Shown: piece after piece, positions 37,221 through 47,453 of the stretch
How positions within the stretch are numbered: the first letter of the stretch is position 1
Layout: every line of letters begins with the position of its first letter
Assembly: GCF_004353915.1 (NCBI RefSeq)
Contig: NZ_SMRP01000003.1
Coordinates: 552,851-616,850, forward strand
DNA length: 64,000 nt
Direction of reading: 5' to 3'
Origin: Paraburkholderia silviterrae
Lineage (GTDB): Bacteria; Pseudomonadota; Gammaproteobacteria; Burkholderiales; Burkholderiaceae
Notes under the pieces: generated by a model
What the model saw: only the letters and a program-made list of their open reading frames with translations
What the model was told of the DNA's origin: nothing
The model's database searches: none
Made by a program: the position numbers and the translations under genes

Positions 37221-38498
37221 ATGCCCCTATCTCCGTTGGAAAGCCGTTTGCGCTACGAATTTCGCAATGCGGAATTGTTGCGCCAGGCTTTGACCCACCG
37301 CAGTCACAGTGCCACGCATAACGAACGCCTCGAATTCCTCGGTGATTCGGTTCTGAATTGCGCGGTGGCGGCCCTATTGTTCCAACGTTTTGGCAAGCTG
37401 GACGAAGGCGATCTCTCGCGCGTGCGCGCGAATCTGGTCAAGCAGCAGTCCCTCTACGAGATTGCTCAGGCCCTCAATATCGCCGACGGCCTGCGGCTCG
37501 GTGAAGGCGAGTTGCGCAGCGGCGGCTTTCGCCGCCCTTCGATCCTCGCGGACGCGCTCGAAGCCATCTTCGGCGCGATCTTCCTCGACGGCGGCTTCGA
37601 CGCCGCCCAGACGGTCATCAAGCGCCTCTACATACCGATCCTCGACCACATCGATCCGCGCACGCTCGGCAAGGATTCCAAGACGCTGCTGCAGGAGTAC
37701 TTGCAGGGGCACAAGATCGCGCTGCCGACCTATACCGTCGTCGCCACGCATGGTGCGGCGCACAATCAGCAGTTCGAGGTCGAATGCACGGTGCCCAAGC
37801 TCGACGTGAAGGTGTCGGGTTCGGGGGCGAGCCGCCGCGCGGCAGAGCAGGCCGCCGCGAAGAAGGCGCTCGACGAGGTGATGGCCGCCGCGCCCGCGCT
37901 GGTCGCCAAGCCGCGCCGCTCGAAGGGCGCACGCGCGCCCAAGATCGAGCCCGAGGTTGTGCCCGGCGTGACGGGCGTGCAGGGCGCGCTCGATCTGCGC
38001 ACCCCGGAGCGCCGTGCGCGCGGCGAGCGCCCGGCTGCCGGTGCACACCATAGCGTTGCGGCAGGCGACGAGGCGGGCGAGCGCATCGCCGCCGCCGTCC
38101 TGGCGGCGCCGCTCGCGGTGATCCGCGCGGCGCACGTGCAGGAGCGTGGCGTGGAGAAGGGCGGCGAAAAAGCCCCGGAAAAACCCACCGAAAAAGCCGA
38201 GCGCGCCGCCGCGGACAAGCACGCCGAAAAGCCTGCCGATAAATTCGACTCCGTGCCGTCCGCCGGGTCGATCGCGCCGCGTTCGGCGCGCGGCCGCGAT
38301 CCACAGAACGGCGGACAGCACGGTACGGCCAGTAATGGCACAAGCAGCACAAGCGGCACGACCGGCGCAGGCGCAGGCGCAGGCGACGACGCGTCGCCGG
38401 GCGCGCTGTCCAGCAGCGCATCGTCCGGCTCCTCCGCGGGCGCCAGCGCCGAAGCGGACGTAGCGGTCCCCGTGCGCGCCGCGGATGCCGGCCACTGA
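37221..38498 (+). CDS. rnc: Ribonuclease III with long C-terminal extension
   Basis: Double-strand-specific endoribonuclease for rRNA and mRNA processing. The catalytic domain (about 1-150) has the signature [12 protein letters not shown] and the dsRNA-binding domain spans about 155-222. Normal family length is about 225 residues; here about 200 extra residues (225-425) follow, rich in Ala, Glu, Lys, Gly and Ser and apparently disordered. Start at ATG 37221 with the family beginning [11 protein letters not shown]. Followed by era, as in E. coli. Confidence 0.95.
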   Translation: MPLSPLESRLRYEFRNAELLRQALTHRSHSATHNERLEFLGDSVLNCAVAALLFQRFGKLDEGDLSRVRANLVKQQSLYEIAQALNIADGLRLGEGELRSGGFRRPSILADALEAIFGAIFLDGGFDAAQTVIKRLYIPILDHIDPRTLGKDSKTLLQEYLQGHKIALPTYTVVATHGAAHNQQFEVECTVPKLDVKVSGSGASRRAAEQAAAKKALDEVMAAAPALVAKPRRSKGARAPKIEPEVVPGVTGVQGALDLRTPERRARGERPAAGAHHSVAAGDEAGERIAAAVLAAPLAVIRAAHVQERGVEKGGEKAPEKPTEKAERAAADKHAEKPADKFDSVPSAGSIAPRSARGRDPQNGGQHGTASNGTSSTSGTTGAGAGAGDDASPGALSSSASSGSSAGASAEADVAVPVRAADAGH

Positions 38499-38559
38499 TT
38501 CAACCCGTGCGCGCGCCGTTTCAATCGTGCGCGCGCCGCTCTCATATTCCGGTCCGATC

Positions 38560-39465
38560 ATGAACGCTCCCACTTCCACTCCTGCCGGTTTCCGCTGCGG
38601 CATGGTCGCGATCGTCGGCCGTCCGAACGTCGGCAAGTCCACGCTGATGAACGCACTCGTCGGCCAGAAGATCAGCATCACGTCGCGCAAGGCGCAGACC
38701 ACGCGCCATCGCATCACCGGCATCAACACGGTCGACGACGCGCAGTACATCTTCGTCGACACGCCCGGTTTTCAGACGCGCCACAGCACTGCGCTCAACC
38801 GGTCGCTGAACCGCGCCGTCACCTCGACGCTCAGTTCCGTCGATGCCGTGCTATTCGTGATCGAGGCCGGCAAGTTCGGTCCCGACGACCAGAAGGTGCT
38901 CGATCTGATTCCGCCGAACGCGCCCACGATCCTGATCGCGAACAAGATCGACCGCGTGAGCGACAAGGCCACGCTCTATCCGTTCATCCAGGAAGTGCAG
39001 AAGCTGCGCGAGTTCCGCGAGATCATTCCGCTCTCGGCCAACAATCCCGACGACATCAAGCGCCTGCTCGAAACGCTCAAGCCGTATCTGCCCGAAGGCG
39101 AGCCGATCTACGGCGAAGACGACCTGACCGATCGCAGCGAGCGTTTTCTCGCCGCCGAGATCCTGCGCGAGAAGGTGTTCCGCTGGACCGGTGACGAGCT
39201 CCCGTACACGAGCACCGTGCTAATCGACAAGTTCGAGCAGGAAGGGCGCTTGCGCCGCATCTTCGCGACGATCCTCGTCGAGCGCGACACCCAGAAGGCC
39301 ATGGTGATCGGCCAGAAGGGCGCCAAGCTCAAGCAGATCAGCACCGAGGCGCGCCTCGACATGGAAAAGTTGTTCGACGGTCCGGTCTATCTCGAAACCT
39401 TCGTGAAGGTGAAGAGCGGCTGGGCCGACAACGAGGCCGGCCTGCGCGCTTACGGTTACGAGTGA
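38560..39465 (+). CDS. era: GTPase Era
   Basis: Binds the 3' end of 16S rRNA in 30S assembly. The 301-residue protein has the P-loop GRPNVGKST, switch DTPGFQ, NKID near 130, and a C-terminal KH domain with [10 protein letters not shown] near 250. The start [14 protein letters not shown] is preferred to an ATG 75 bases upstream inside the rnc end. It lies between rnc and recO, the conserved order. Confidence 0.96.
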   Translation: MNAPTSTPAGFRCGMVAIVGRPNVGKSTLMNALVGQKISITSRKAQTTRHRITGINTVDDAQYIFVDTPGFQTRHSTALNRSLNRAVTSTLSSVDAVLFVIEAGKFGPDDQKVLDLIPPNAPTILIANKIDRVSDKATLYPFIQEVQKLREFREIIPLSANNPDDIKRLLETLKPYLPEGEPIYGEDDLTDRSERFLAAEILREKVFRWTGDELPYTSTVLIDKFEQEGRLRRIFATILVERDTQKAMVIGQKGAKLKQISTEARLDMEKLFDGPVYLETFVKVKSGWADNEAGLRAYGYE

Positions 39466-39483
39466 CCCGCTACGAGTGCCAGG

Positions 39484-40470
39484 ATGAGTGACGGCGCAGC
39501 CGGAACCCTGAACGACGACCGGCCCGCGCCCGACGCTGGCATGAACGCCGACGACGCCGACTTCGAGTCGCCCGCTGGCGCTCGTGCGCGCGGCACGGCC
39601 AGGCCGTCGCGCAGCCGGCGCGCAAAGTCGTCTGCGCCAGGCAGCGACTTGACCGAAGGCGCCGACGCCACGCTCGAGCGCGCCCCGACGTCGAGCACAC
39701 CGCGCAAGACCACCGCGCGCTCGACACTGCCGCGTGCGCCGCGCAGCGCGACGCCCGACTATCGCGTCGCCGAACAGCCCGCGTTCGTGCTGCACAGCTA
39801 TCCCTGGCGCGAAACCAGCCTCATCATCGATGTGCTCACGCGCGATCACGGCCGCGTCGCGCTCGTCGCGAAGGGCGCCAAGCGGCCGCACTCGGCGCTG
39901 CGCGGCGTGCTGCAGACCTTCCAGCCGCTCACGCTCTCGTGGACAGGCAAGGGCGAAGTGCGCACGCTCACCGGCGCCGAATGGGTGGGCGGCATGCTGC
40001 CGCTCGCCGGTGACGCGCTGCTCTGTGGCTTCTACGTGAACGAACTGCTCGTGAAGTTCTGCGCGCGTGAAGACCCGCATCCACCGCTGTTTCGCCACTA
40101 TGTCGTGACGATGACGCGTCTCGCGCACGACGAGCCGCCCGTGCAGGTGCTGCGTTCGTTCGAGCGCGTGCTGCTGCGCGAGACCGGCTACGCGCTCGCG
40201 CTCAACCGCACGGTGAACCGCAAGGCCGTGGTGGCCGAGGGGCGCTACGTGTTCGATCCCGAGCGCGGCGTGCGCGAGGCCTCCGACGAATGGCCGGCGC
40301 AATGGCCCGTGCTTTCCGGCCAGACGTTGCTCGACATGGAAGAGGACGATTACCATCGCCCCCAGACCGTCGCGCAGAGCAAGGCGCTGATGCGTTTCCT
40401 GTTGCACACTTACCTTGGCGGCACGCCGCTTGCGACGCGCCAGATCCTGATCGACTTGCAGAATCTATGA
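39484..40470 (+). CDS. recO: DNA repair protein RecO
   Basis: Helps load RecA in the RecFOR pathway. Core RecO begins near residue 95 ([26 protein letters not shown]-fold) and continues to [15 protein letters not shown] at the end. The first 90 or so residues are Ser/Arg/Pro/Ala-rich and not part of the usual fold, giving 328 residues instead of about 240. A later start is possible but no internal ATG with a good binding site is obvious before the OB-fold. Overlaps pdxJ by four bases. Confidence 0.92.
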   Translation: MSDGAAGTLNDDRPAPDAGMNADDADFESPAGARARGTARPSRSRRAKSSAPGSDLTEGADATLERAPTSSTPRKTTARSTLPRAPRSATPDYRVAEQPAFVLHSYPWRETSLIIDVLTRDHGRVALVAKGAKRPHSALRGVLQTFQPLTLSWTGKGEVRTLTGAEWVGGMLPLAGDALLCGFYVNELLVKFCAREDPHPPLFRHYVVTMTRLAHDEPPVQVLRSFERVLLRETGYALALNRTVNRKAVVAEGRYVFDPERGVREASDEWPAQWPVLSGQTLLDMEEDDYHRPQTVAQSKALMRFLLHTYLGGTPLATRQILIDLQNL

Positions 40471-41234
40471 GCTTCTTCCTCACTTCGCCTAACGTGATCG
40501 ACCTCGGCGTCAACATCGACCACGTCGCCACGCTGCGCAACGCGCGCGGCACGGCCTATCCCGATCCGATCCGCGCGGCACTGCTTGCCGAAGAGGCGGG
40601 CGCCGACGTCATCACGCTGCACCTGCGCGAGGATCGCCGTCATATCGTCGACGCCGACGTGCGCAAGCTGCGCCCGCTGCTCAAAACGCGCATGAATCTC
40701 GAATGCGCGGTCACGGCCGAGATGCTCGATATCGCGTGCGAGATCAAGCCGCAGGACGTCTGCCTCGTGCCCGAGAAGCGCGCGGAGCTGACAACCGAAG
40801 GCGGCCTCGACGTGGCGGGGCAGTTCGACGCCGTTGCAGGCGCTTGCCGGCAGCTTGCCGATGCGGGCATCCGAGTGTCGCTCTTCATCGACCCGGACGA
40901 GACGCAGATTCGCGCCGCGCACGAAACCGGCGCGCCCGTGATCGAGCTGCACACGGGCCGCTATGCCGAAGCGCACGAGGCCGCCGAGCAGCAGCGCGAG
41001 TTCGAGCGCGTGGTGCTCGGCGTGAACTGCGGCATCGGCCTCGGGCTGAGGGTGAACGCGGGCCACGGGCTGCACTACACGAACGTGCAGCAGATCGCCG
41101 CGATCGACGGCATTCACGAGCTCAACATCGGCCACGCGATCGTCGCGCATGCGATCTTCGCGGGCTGGGAGAACGCGGTGCGCGAGATGAAGGCGATCAT
41201 GGTTGCGGCGCGTCTTGCCGCGACGCACGCCTGA
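40467..41234 (+). CDS. pdxJ: Pyridoxine 5'-phosphate synthase
   Basis: Forms pyridoxine 5'-phosphate from deoxyxylulose 5-phosphate and 3-amino-2-oxopropyl phosphate. The 255-residue TIM barrel begins [18 protein letters not shown] (phosphate binding), with [10 protein letters not shown] near 50 and [15 protein letters not shown] near the end, all family hallmarks. The start overlaps the recO stop (ATGA), an arrangement shared with E. coli recO-pdxJ-acpS. Confidence 0.97.
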   Translation: MSFFLTSPNVIDLGVNIDHVATLRNARGTAYPDPIRAALLAEEAGADVITLHLREDRRHIVDADVRKLRPLLKTRMNLECAVTAEMLDIACEIKPQDVCLVPEKRAELTTEGGLDVAGQFDAVAGACRQLADAGIRVSLFIDPDETQIRAAHETGAPVIELHTGRYAEAHEAAEQQREFERVVLGVNCGIGLGLRVNAGHGLHYTNVQQIAAIDGIHELNIGHAIVAHAIFAGWENAVREMKAIMVAARLAATHA

Positions 41235-41256
41235 CCCACCCGGCGACGAGGAACGC

Positions 41257-41664
41257 ATGGCGATCTACGGTATCGGTACCGACATCATCCAGGTGAGCCG
41301 CGTCGCGGCAGTCATGGAGCGCACCGGCGGGCGCTTTGCGGCGCGCGTGCTCGGCCCTGACGAGCTCGCGGTCTACGAAGCGCGCAAGGCGCGCTCCGAG
41401 AAGCGCGGGCTCGCGTACCTGTGCACGCGCTTTTCCGCGAAGGAAGCGTTCTCGAAGGCCATCGGCCTCGGCATCCGCATGCCGATGACCTGGCGTGGCG
41501 TGCAGACGCTCAACGCGCCCGGCGGCAAGCCGTACATGGTGGCCTCGGGCGAGCTCGCGCAATGGCTCGAGGCGCGCGGCATCACCACGCAAGTGTCGAT
41601 CACCGACGAGCAGGACTATGCCGTCTCGTTCGTGATCGCCGAAACCGGCCAGCCCACTCGCTGA
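41257..41664 (+). CDS. acpS: Holo-[acyl-carrier-protein] synthase
   Basis: Transfers 4'-phosphopantetheine from CoA to AcpP. The 135-residue protein has the family ends: [13 protein letters not shown] (metal-binding D at residue 8) and [15 protein letters not shown] near 60. An AGGA before the ATG supports 41257 over an in-frame ATG at 41203 inside pdxJ. Confidence 0.96.
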   Translation: MAIYGIGTDIIQVSRVAAVMERTGGRFAARVLGPDELAVYEARKARSEKRGLAYLCTRFSAKEAFSKAIGLGIRMPMTWRGVQTLNAPGGKPYMVASGELAQWLEARGITTQVSITDEQDYAVSFVIAETGQPTR

Positions 41665-41742
41665 TTTCCATCCGGTCGCGCGCAGGAGACGTTGCGCGCG
41701 GCGGCCGTTACGTAAAATCAACGCCCATTCAACGCCAGATCG

Positions 41743-42783
41743 ATGAAGAGAATTCCCGGACCGGTCATGCTCGACGTGGTCGGCACGACGCTCAACGACG
41801 ACGACGTGCGCCGCCTCGCGCATCCCTCAACCGGTGGTGTGATCCTGTTCGCGCGCCACTACGAGAACCGCGCGCAGCTTGTCGCGCTCACGGACGCCAT
41901 CCGCGCGGTGCGCGAGGACCTGCTGATCGCAGTCGACCACGAGGGCGGCCGCGTGCAGCGCTTTCGCACCGACGGCTTCACGGTGCTGCCCGCGATGGGG
42001 CGCATCGGCGCGCTGTGGGACAAGGACGTGCTGCTCGCCACCAAGCTGGCCACGTCGGTCGGCTATATCCTCGCGAGCGAGCTGCGTGCGTGCGGCATCG
42101 ACCTGAGCTTCACGCCCGTGCTCGATCTGGGCTACGGTCAGTCGAAGGTGGTGGGCGACCGCGCGTTCCATCGCGACCCGCGCGTCGTCACGCTGCTCGC
42201 CAAGAGCCTGAACCACGGTCTCGCACTCGCGGGCATGGCGAACTGCGGCAAGCATTTCCCGGGTCACGGTTTTGCCACGGCCGACTCGCACGTTGCGGTG
42301 CCGGTGGACGAGCGTCCGCTCGAATCGATCCTCGGCGAGGACGCGCAGCCTTATGACTGGCTCGGCCTCTCGCTCACGGCGGCCATGCCGGGCCATGTGA
42401 TCTATCCAAAGGTCGACTCGAAGCCGGCCGGCTTCTCGCGCGTCTGGGTGCAGGAGATTTTGCGCGAGCGCTTGCGCTTCACGGGCGCCGTCTTCAGCGA
42501 CGATCTCTCGATGGAGGCCGCGCGCCAGGGCGGCACGCTGACCGAGGGCGCACGCGCGGCGCTCGAAGCGGGCTGCGACATGGTGCTGATCTGCAATCAG
42601 CCGCACGAGGCGGAGAAGGTGCTCGACGCGTTGCGCACCGCCGAGCCCACGCGCGCCGCGCAGGCGTCGGCCAGGCGCATCAGGCGGCTGCGTCCGCGCG
42701 GCAAGGCGCTGCGCTGGGAAAAGCTCGTGGCCGATCCCGCGTATCTGTCCGCACAGGCGCTGCTGCGTACCGTGCTCCCCTGA
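41743..42783 (+). CDS. nagZ: Beta-N-acetylglucosaminidase NagZ
   Basis: Cytosolic family 3 glycosidase that removes GlcNAc from anhydromuropeptides in cell-wall recycling. The 346-residue protein has DHEGGRVQRF near 66-75, the KHFPGHGFATADSH catalytic loop near 170 and the aspartate nucleophile in FSDDLSMEA near 250. Long family-typical start GPVMLDVVGTTL. Follows acpS in the same direction and ends before a strong terminator. Confidence 0.96.
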   Translation: MKRIPGPVMLDVVGTTLNDDDVRRLAHPSTGGVILFARHYENRAQLVALTDAIRAVREDLLIAVDHEGGRVQRFRTDGFTVLPAMGRIGALWDKDVLLATKLATSVGYILASELRACGIDLSFTPVLDLGYGQSKVVGDRAFHRDPRVVTLLAKSLNHGLALAGMANCGKHFPGHGFATADSHVAVPVDERPLESILGEDAQPYDWLGLSLTAAMPGHVIYPKVDSKPAGFSRVWVQEILRERLRFTGAVFSDDLSMEAARQGGTLTEGARAALEAGCDMVLICNQPHEAEKVLDALRTAEPTRAAQASARRIRRLRPRGKALRWEKLVADPAYLSAQALLRTVLP

Positions 42784-42850
42784 ACGCCGGCGCCGCTCGG
42801 GCGTTACGCGTTACGTTACATCGCGTGCGCACACGGCCCAAAAAATCGAA

Positions 42851-42887
42851 ACGGCGGTCCTTCGAATTCGAAGGACCGCCGTTTTTT
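42851..42887. terminator. Intrinsic terminator after nagZ
   Basis: A perfect 32-base palindrome (ACGGCGGTCCTTCGAA and its complement, 42851-42882) followed by six T on the plus strand and preceded by an A-run. It can serve nagZ and the convergent regulator gene. Confidence 0.92.
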
Positions 42888-42912
42888 CATGCGCAAGAGA
42901 CGGGGTGGGGCG

Positions 42913-44298
42913 TCAGTTCAGCCGCATGCGCTGGAGCTTGTTGTAGAGCGTCTTCGGACTGATGCCGAGGAGCGACGCGGCGCGGTGGCGCGTGCCGCCC
43001 ACGGCGTCGAGCGTGGCGCGGATCAGCATCTCCTCGACATCGGCGAGCGGCGTGCCGACCGTGACCTGCACGCGGCCGCCGTTGACTTCGCGCGGCGTGG
43101 CGCCGCTGGTTTCTTCGGCGTGCAAGCTTTCGAGGATTTCGCCGGACGCATGCCACGCGCGCTCCACGCGCTCCTGCAGCTCGCGCACGTTGCCGGGCCA
43201 GTCGTAGGCGAGGCACTCGCGCACGAACGAGGGCGAGACCAGCCGCGTCGTGCCGGTGAGGCCGCGCGCATGGGCCTCGAGATTGAGCTCGTCGACGCGC
43301 GCCGCGGCGAGCAGTGCTGCGTCTTCTTCGCGATCGCGCAGTGCCGGCAACTGGACCGACGCGGCGTCGAGGCGCATCCACAGCTCCTCGTGCAGCATGC
43401 CTTGCCGGACCGCATCGCGCGGCACCGCGCGCGTGGCCGCGATGAGGCGGAAATCGGTGCCCACTTCGCTATTGCCGCCCACTCGCATGAAGGTCTGCGA
43501 GTCGAGCGCGCGCAGGAGCGCTTCCTGTTGGGCGCGCGGCAGTTCGGTGAGCTCGTCGACGAACAGCGTGCCGCCGCTCGCCTGATCGACGAGGCCGGGC
43601 TCGCGCTGCTCGGCACCGCTGAACGCACCGCGCTCGTGGCCGAAGAGCTGGCTCGCGATGGGCCGCCCGCTGGCGGCTTCGGCCGTGAGCGCGCGCACGT
43701 CGCAGACGACGAACGGCCCCTTGCGCCGGCGGCTCAGCTGATGCAGCGTGCGCGCCGCCACTTCCTTGCCGGTGCCGGCCTCGCCGTGCACGAGAATCGC
43801 CGATTCGGTGGGCGCGAGCTGCTCGAGTGCGTCGTAGACGTGCTGGATCGCGTTGCTGCGGCCAACCATCGGGCCGAAGCGGCCCAGTTCGCGCAGCGTC
43901 GCGCGCAGCATCCGGACTTCCTCGGTGAGCTCGTACGGGCGCGGAATGCGCGCGAGCAGGCTGCGCAGGCGCGGAATGTTGACGGGCTTGAGCAGGTAGT
44001 CCCAGATGCCATGGCGCAGGCCCTCGATCGCGCTCTCGACGGTCGCGTTGCCGGTCATCACGATCACGGGCAGCGCGCCCCCGGGGGGCTGGGCAGGCAG
44101 TAGGGGCAGCAGCTCCAGGCCGCTGCCGTCGGGCAGGTTCAGGTCGACGAGCACAACGTCGGGAATGAAGCGCGTGAGTGCGGCGCGCGCGTCGGCCAGC
44201 GTGGCGGCGGTATCGACGGAAAAACCGTCAGCAGCCAGGATGGCCGAAAGGCCGGACAGGCTGTTGGGATCGTCTTCGACAATCAGGGCGTGTGGCAT
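42913..44298 (-). CDS. Sigma-54 dependent response regulator (NtrC family)
   Basis: A 461-residue regulator in three parts. The receiver domain (about 1-125) has acidic D9/D10, phosphoacceptor D52 (LVDLNLPDG), T in VMTGN and K in LLKPVN. The AAA+ sigma-54 activation domain (about 145-375) has Walker A GEAGTGKE and Walker B GGTLFVDELTELP. The Fis-type helix-turn-helix at the end reads RHRAASLLGISPKTLYNKLQ. The loop that contacts sigma-54 is GAFSGAEQ, not the usual GAFTGA. No histidine kinase gene is adjacent, so it is an orphan here. Targets unknown. Confidence 0.92.
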   Translation of the reverse strand: MPHALIVEDDPNSLSGLSAILAADGFSVDTAATLADARAALTRFIPDVVLVDLNLPDGSGLELLPLLPAQPPGGALPVIVMTGNATVESAIEGLRHGIWDYLLKPVNIPRLRSLLARIPRPYELTEEVRMLRATLRELGRFGPMVGRSNAIQHVYDALEQLAPTESAILVHGEAGTGKEVAARTLHQLSRRRKGPFVVCDVRALTAEAASGRPIASQLFGHERGAFSGAEQREPGLVDQASGGTLFVDELTELPRAQQEALLRALDSQTFMRVGGNSEVGTDFRLIAATRAVPRDAVRQGMLHEELWMRLDAASVQLPALRDREEDAALLAAARVDELNLEAHARGLTGTTRLVSPSFVRECLAYDWPGNVRELQERVERAWHASGEILESLHAEETSGATPREVNGGRVQVTVGTPLADVEEMLIRATLDAVGGTRHRAASLLGISPKTLYNKLQRMRLN

Positions 44299-44737
44299 GG
44301 CTGAATGCGGCTTACGGATGAACGCAGGTGCGCCGGGCAGGCGCGCTCGCGTGGGCGCTGCCCGGCCGGCGGCAGTCAGACCGGCCGGCAGGCGCGACGA
44401 TGCGGCGCGCCGCGGCGCGGCACGATACGGAGATTTTCACCGAGATCACCAAGGTGTCTCGAAGCATAGTGTTCAGTTCCGGTCCTCTCAGATTGGCGGC
44501 TGGCGCACAGCAGTTCGTCGGCCTGTGCCGACTGCGAGACGGTGCGCCTGTTCGGGCGGCGCCCGCGGGGCATCTGCCCGCGCGGATCTGTCTTGCCCCA
44601 ACGTCACCGTCGCGCTGCGTCGCGTGCCGCGCGGGCTTGCCGCGCCGCGCTGCGTCACGCTCAAGCCGTACTACCCCCATGCTGCATGCAAGCTGCCTCG
44701 TTCAAGGGCGAAGCGAGCCGCGTCGTGAGCCGATCGG
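44299..44737. other. 439-base gene-free region between response regulator and CsbD gene
   Basis: Lies upstream of the regulator and downstream of the CsbD-like gene. It contains an inverted repeat CGGCCGGC ... CCGGCCGG (about 44363-44390) near the regulator start. No ORF of plausible composition and no -24/-12 sigma-54 element with the strict GG-N10-GC spacing were found by eye. Confidence 0.5.
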
Positions 44738-44947
44738 TCAGTGGCGAGGCCCGTGCGTCCCGAGCCAGCGCCGCACCTCACGTTCGGCCTCATCACGCGT
44801 CTTGCCGTAACGTTCCTGGATCAAGCCGACGAGGCGTTCGGCCCGCCCTTCGACTTTCGCAAGCTCATCGTCCGTGAGCTTGCCCCAGGCGGTCTTGGCC
44901 TTGCCCAACAACTGCTTCCACTTGCCTGCAGCGATGTCGTTATTCAT
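44738..44947 (-). CDS. CsbD-family (YjbJ-like) stress protein
   Basis: A 69-residue basic, helical protein. The start MNNDIAAGKWKQLLGKAKTAWGKL is the CsbD/YjbJ hallmark, followed by GRAERLVGLIQERYGKTRDEAEREVRRWL. Such proteins accumulate in stress and stationary phase; molecular function unknown. Transcribed leftward and not linked to efp, which has its own terminator upstream. Confidence 0.88.
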   Translation of the reverse strand: MNNDIAAGKWKQLLGKAKTAWGKLTDDELAKVEGRAERLVGLIQERYGKTRDEAEREVRRWLGTHGPRH

Positions 44948-45138
44948 TGTGTCGCTCCTGGTTCAAAGAAGAGCAATGCTCGCGGGTTGCCCCATTGCGA
45001 GATGTATCTCGAAATTGAACCAGCAGAAACCATGCCATGGGTGCTGTGCCTTACCGCTGCGAGGCGCGCCTGATTTGCGCACCTGAATAACCGGTAAGGA
45101 TTTCCCATGGAGTCACAAACATACACGTTCGGGAATAA

Positions 45139-45173
45139 AAGAAAAAGCGCCCCGAAGGGCGCTTTTATTTTTG
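45139..45173 (-). terminator. Intrinsic terminator of efp
   Basis: AAAAGCGCCC / GGGCGCTTTT stem with CGAA tetraloop and T-rich flanks on both strands. It lies about 85 bases after the efp stop on the minus strand. Confidence 0.85.
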
Positions 45174-45257
45174 CATCCACCACGCATCGAGATGGCGTTG
45201 CGCGCTTGCAGATCGTTGCGGATGCACTCACGCGGCCAGTGCATGCAGACGAACGCG

Positions 45258-45815
45258 TTACGCGCGGCTGCGGTACTCGTTCGTGCGCGTGTCGATTTCG
45301 ATCTTGTCGCCGATGTTGCAGAAGAGCGGCACTTGCAGCTCGAAGCCGGTGGTCAGCTTGGCTTGCTTCATGACCTTGCCCGACGACGTGTCGCCCTTGA
45401 CAGCCGGTTCCGTGTAGATGATCTCGCGCACCAGCGTGGTCGGCAGTTCGACCGAGATGGCCTTCTCGTTGTAGAACACGACTTCGCACGGCATGCCGTC
45501 TTCGAGGTAGTTCAGGGCGTCGCCCATCATCTCGCCTTCGACTTCGAACTGGTTGTAGTCGGCGTCCATGAACACGTACATCGGGTCGGCGAAGTACGAG
45601 TAGGTCACTTCCTTGCGATCGAGCACGACGACGTCGAACTTGTCGTCAGCCTTGTACACGGTTTCCATGCCCGAGCCGGTCAGCAGGTTCTTGAACTTCA
45701 TCTTCACGACGGCGGCGTTGCGGCCCGACTTGTTGTATTCGGCCTTCTGCACGACCATGGCGTCGTTGCCGATCATCACGACGTTGCCGACGCGGAGTTC
45801 CTGTGCGGTCTTCAT
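45258..45815 (-). CDS. efp: Elongation factor P, arginine-32 type
   Basis: Relieves ribosome stalling at polyproline stretches. The 185-residue protein starts [20 protein letters not shown], with the loop NKSGRNAA, so residue 32 is arginine rather than the lysine of E. coli EF-P. Arg32 EF-Ps are activated by rhamnosylation by EarP, and earP is the next gene upstream. A 354-codon in-frame extension to 46322 runs through shadow sequence and is rejected. 140 bases after earP. Confidence 0.96.
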   Translation of the reverse strand: MKTAQELRVGNVVMIGNDAMVVQKAEYNKSGRNAAVVKMKFKNLLTGSGMETVYKADDKFDVVVLDRKEVTYSYFADPMYVFMDADYNQFEVEGEMMGDALNYLEDGMPCEVVFYNEKAISVELPTTLVREIIYTEPAVKGDTSSGKVMKQAKLTTGFELQVPLFCNIGDKIEIDTRTNEYRSRA

Positions 45816-45955
45816 AAAAAACAGTCCTGTCCAGATATTAAATAGCTTCAAGTGTGCGCGACGGCAAACGTCGCAAGCGGGTCGAATGGTGTGTCCCCTT
45901 GATGATCGGGGCACAGGAATCGAAGCGCTTGAGACGGCTGCCGTCGGGTAACCGC

Positions 45956-47242
45956 TTATTTTAACTGAGTTTTTGCGAATTCGGCTAGATTTCCGCCGAG
46001 ATCGCCGGCTTGCGCCAGTTCGCCCGCCCAGGCCTGCGCCCGGGTCTTGAACGCGGGCAAATGCTGCGCGAAATCGCGCCAGTCGGGGACCGGCGGTGGC
46101 ATAGGCGCGGACGTCTCGTGGGACAGGCTGGCCGCACTGTTGGAGCCGGCGGTCGCAGCATGGTCGCCGTTGCCGTTCCACGCGTGCCAGAAACGTGCGA
46201 GCGCGTTGCGCGGCGCCTCGGCCAGCGTGCGTGCGTAGTGCTCGAGCGCCGCGTCGAGCTTGGGCAGATGGGCGTCGTCCGCCTGCGGATAGATCTGCCA
46301 GACGAACGGCCGGGCCGCCCATTGCGCGCGTACGAACGAGTCTTCACCGCGCACGAAGTTGAGGTCGCTGGCCCACAGCAGGGCGTCGTAGCCGCGTTGC
46401 TCCGTGAAGGCGAGGCCGTGCGCGCGCAGCGACCCGCGTTCGGCGCAGGCGTGGGCGTCGAACGACTGGACGCCGAAATAGCGCGCGAGCGCGCCGGAGA
46501 TGCGGCCCTGCGGCACGAGCAGCACGATGGGCGTCGGGCTGTCTTGCCATTGCTCGAGCAGCGCGTCGACAGCGGGGTTCTCGTACGCAAAGAGCGAGAT
46601 CACCGTGGCATCCGGACCCGGCGGCGGGCCGCCGGTGGCGCTTTGCCACCATGCCGCGCGCGCGTCGGCCGAGCGCTCGAACGCCGCGCGCGCGGCGTCC
46701 AGCTCGCGTTCCTTGAGCACGCCGCCCGTGCCCGGACCCAGTCCCGGGAAAAAGAAGTGCTTGAGCAGCGGGTAGCGCGGGTGCGGCGAAGGGCGCAGAT
46801 GGAAATCGGCGACCCAGTCTTCGGCGCTCAGATATTCGAGGTTCAGCCACACGGGCGTGCGTTCGCGCTGCGCCATCGCGGCCAGGTAGGCGCTCGGCAG
46901 CTCGCAGGCGAACGCTTCGATCACCACATCGGCGATCTGCAGCGTCTCGCCCGCGTGCTCGGGCTCGTGCCAGTGCTCGACCACGACATCTTCGACGCTC
47001 TGCGTGGCCCGTTCGAGATCGATGGCGGGGCAAAGCCGCTGGAAAGCGTGCAGGTCGTCGACGAAGAGGCGCACTTCCCAGCCGTGCTCGTGCACAAGCT
47101 GGCGCGCGAGGCGCCAGCACACGCCGATGTCGCCGAAATTGTCGATCACGGCGCAGAAGATGTCGCAGGCGATGCGCGAGTCGGCTGTGGGTTGCGCGGC
47201 GTCGCGTTTGCGGGTTGCTGCGGGACGTTTGCTGTGTGGCAT
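45956..47242 (-). CDS. earP: EF-P arginine-32 rhamnosyltransferase EarP
   Basis: Transfers L-rhamnose from dTDP-rhamnose to Arg32 of EF-P. The 428-residue GT-B protein has the family motif [18 protein letters not shown] near residue 28-45 and the C-terminal [26 protein letters not shown] region (about 320-345), which holds the conserved glutamate and arginine of the donor site. The start [10 protein letters not shown] is chosen over ATG 47299 because the extra residues are repetitive. Its partner efp lies just downstream. Confidence 0.95.
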   Translation of the reverse strand: MPHSKRPAATRKRDAAQPTADSRIACDIFCAVIDNFGDIGVCWRLARQLVHEHGWEVRLFVDDLHAFQRLCPAIDLERATQSVEDVVVEHWHEPEHAGETLQIADVVIEAFACELPSAYLAAMAQRERTPVWLNLEYLSAEDWVADFHLRPSPHPRYPLLKHFFFPGLGPGTGGVLKERELDAARAAFERSADARAAWWQSATGGPPPGPDATVISLFAYENPAVDALLEQWQDSPTPIVLLVPQGRISGALARYFGVQSFDAHACAERGSLRAHGLAFTEQRGYDALLWASDLNFVRGEDSFVRAQWAARPFVWQIYPQADDAHLPKLDAALEHYARTLAEAPRNALARFWHAWNGNGDHAATAGSNSAASLSHETSAPMPPPVPDWRDFAQHLPAFKTRAQAWAGELAQAGDLGGNLAEFAKTQLK

Positions 47243-47453
47243 GGAGGCAGAAAGAGCGCAGGTGCGCAATCGTGAGAACGGCAATCGTGAGAACGGCAAT
47301 CAGGCCATCGTGCCGCAAGGCCCGCAGGCCATCCGGCCGATGGGCCAGCGGGGTCGGCCCCGCGCGGAATGATCTAAACTTGCGATTCTAAGACACCCGC
47401 ACAGCGGCGTCGCGAGAGGCGGCGCGGCTTGCCACCCGACGCCCCCAGACTGG

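Noticed and set aside
45816-46322. Upstream extension of efp to a 354-codon frame
   Set aside because: EF-P is about 185 residues with a clear start; the extension is shadow sequence over earP.
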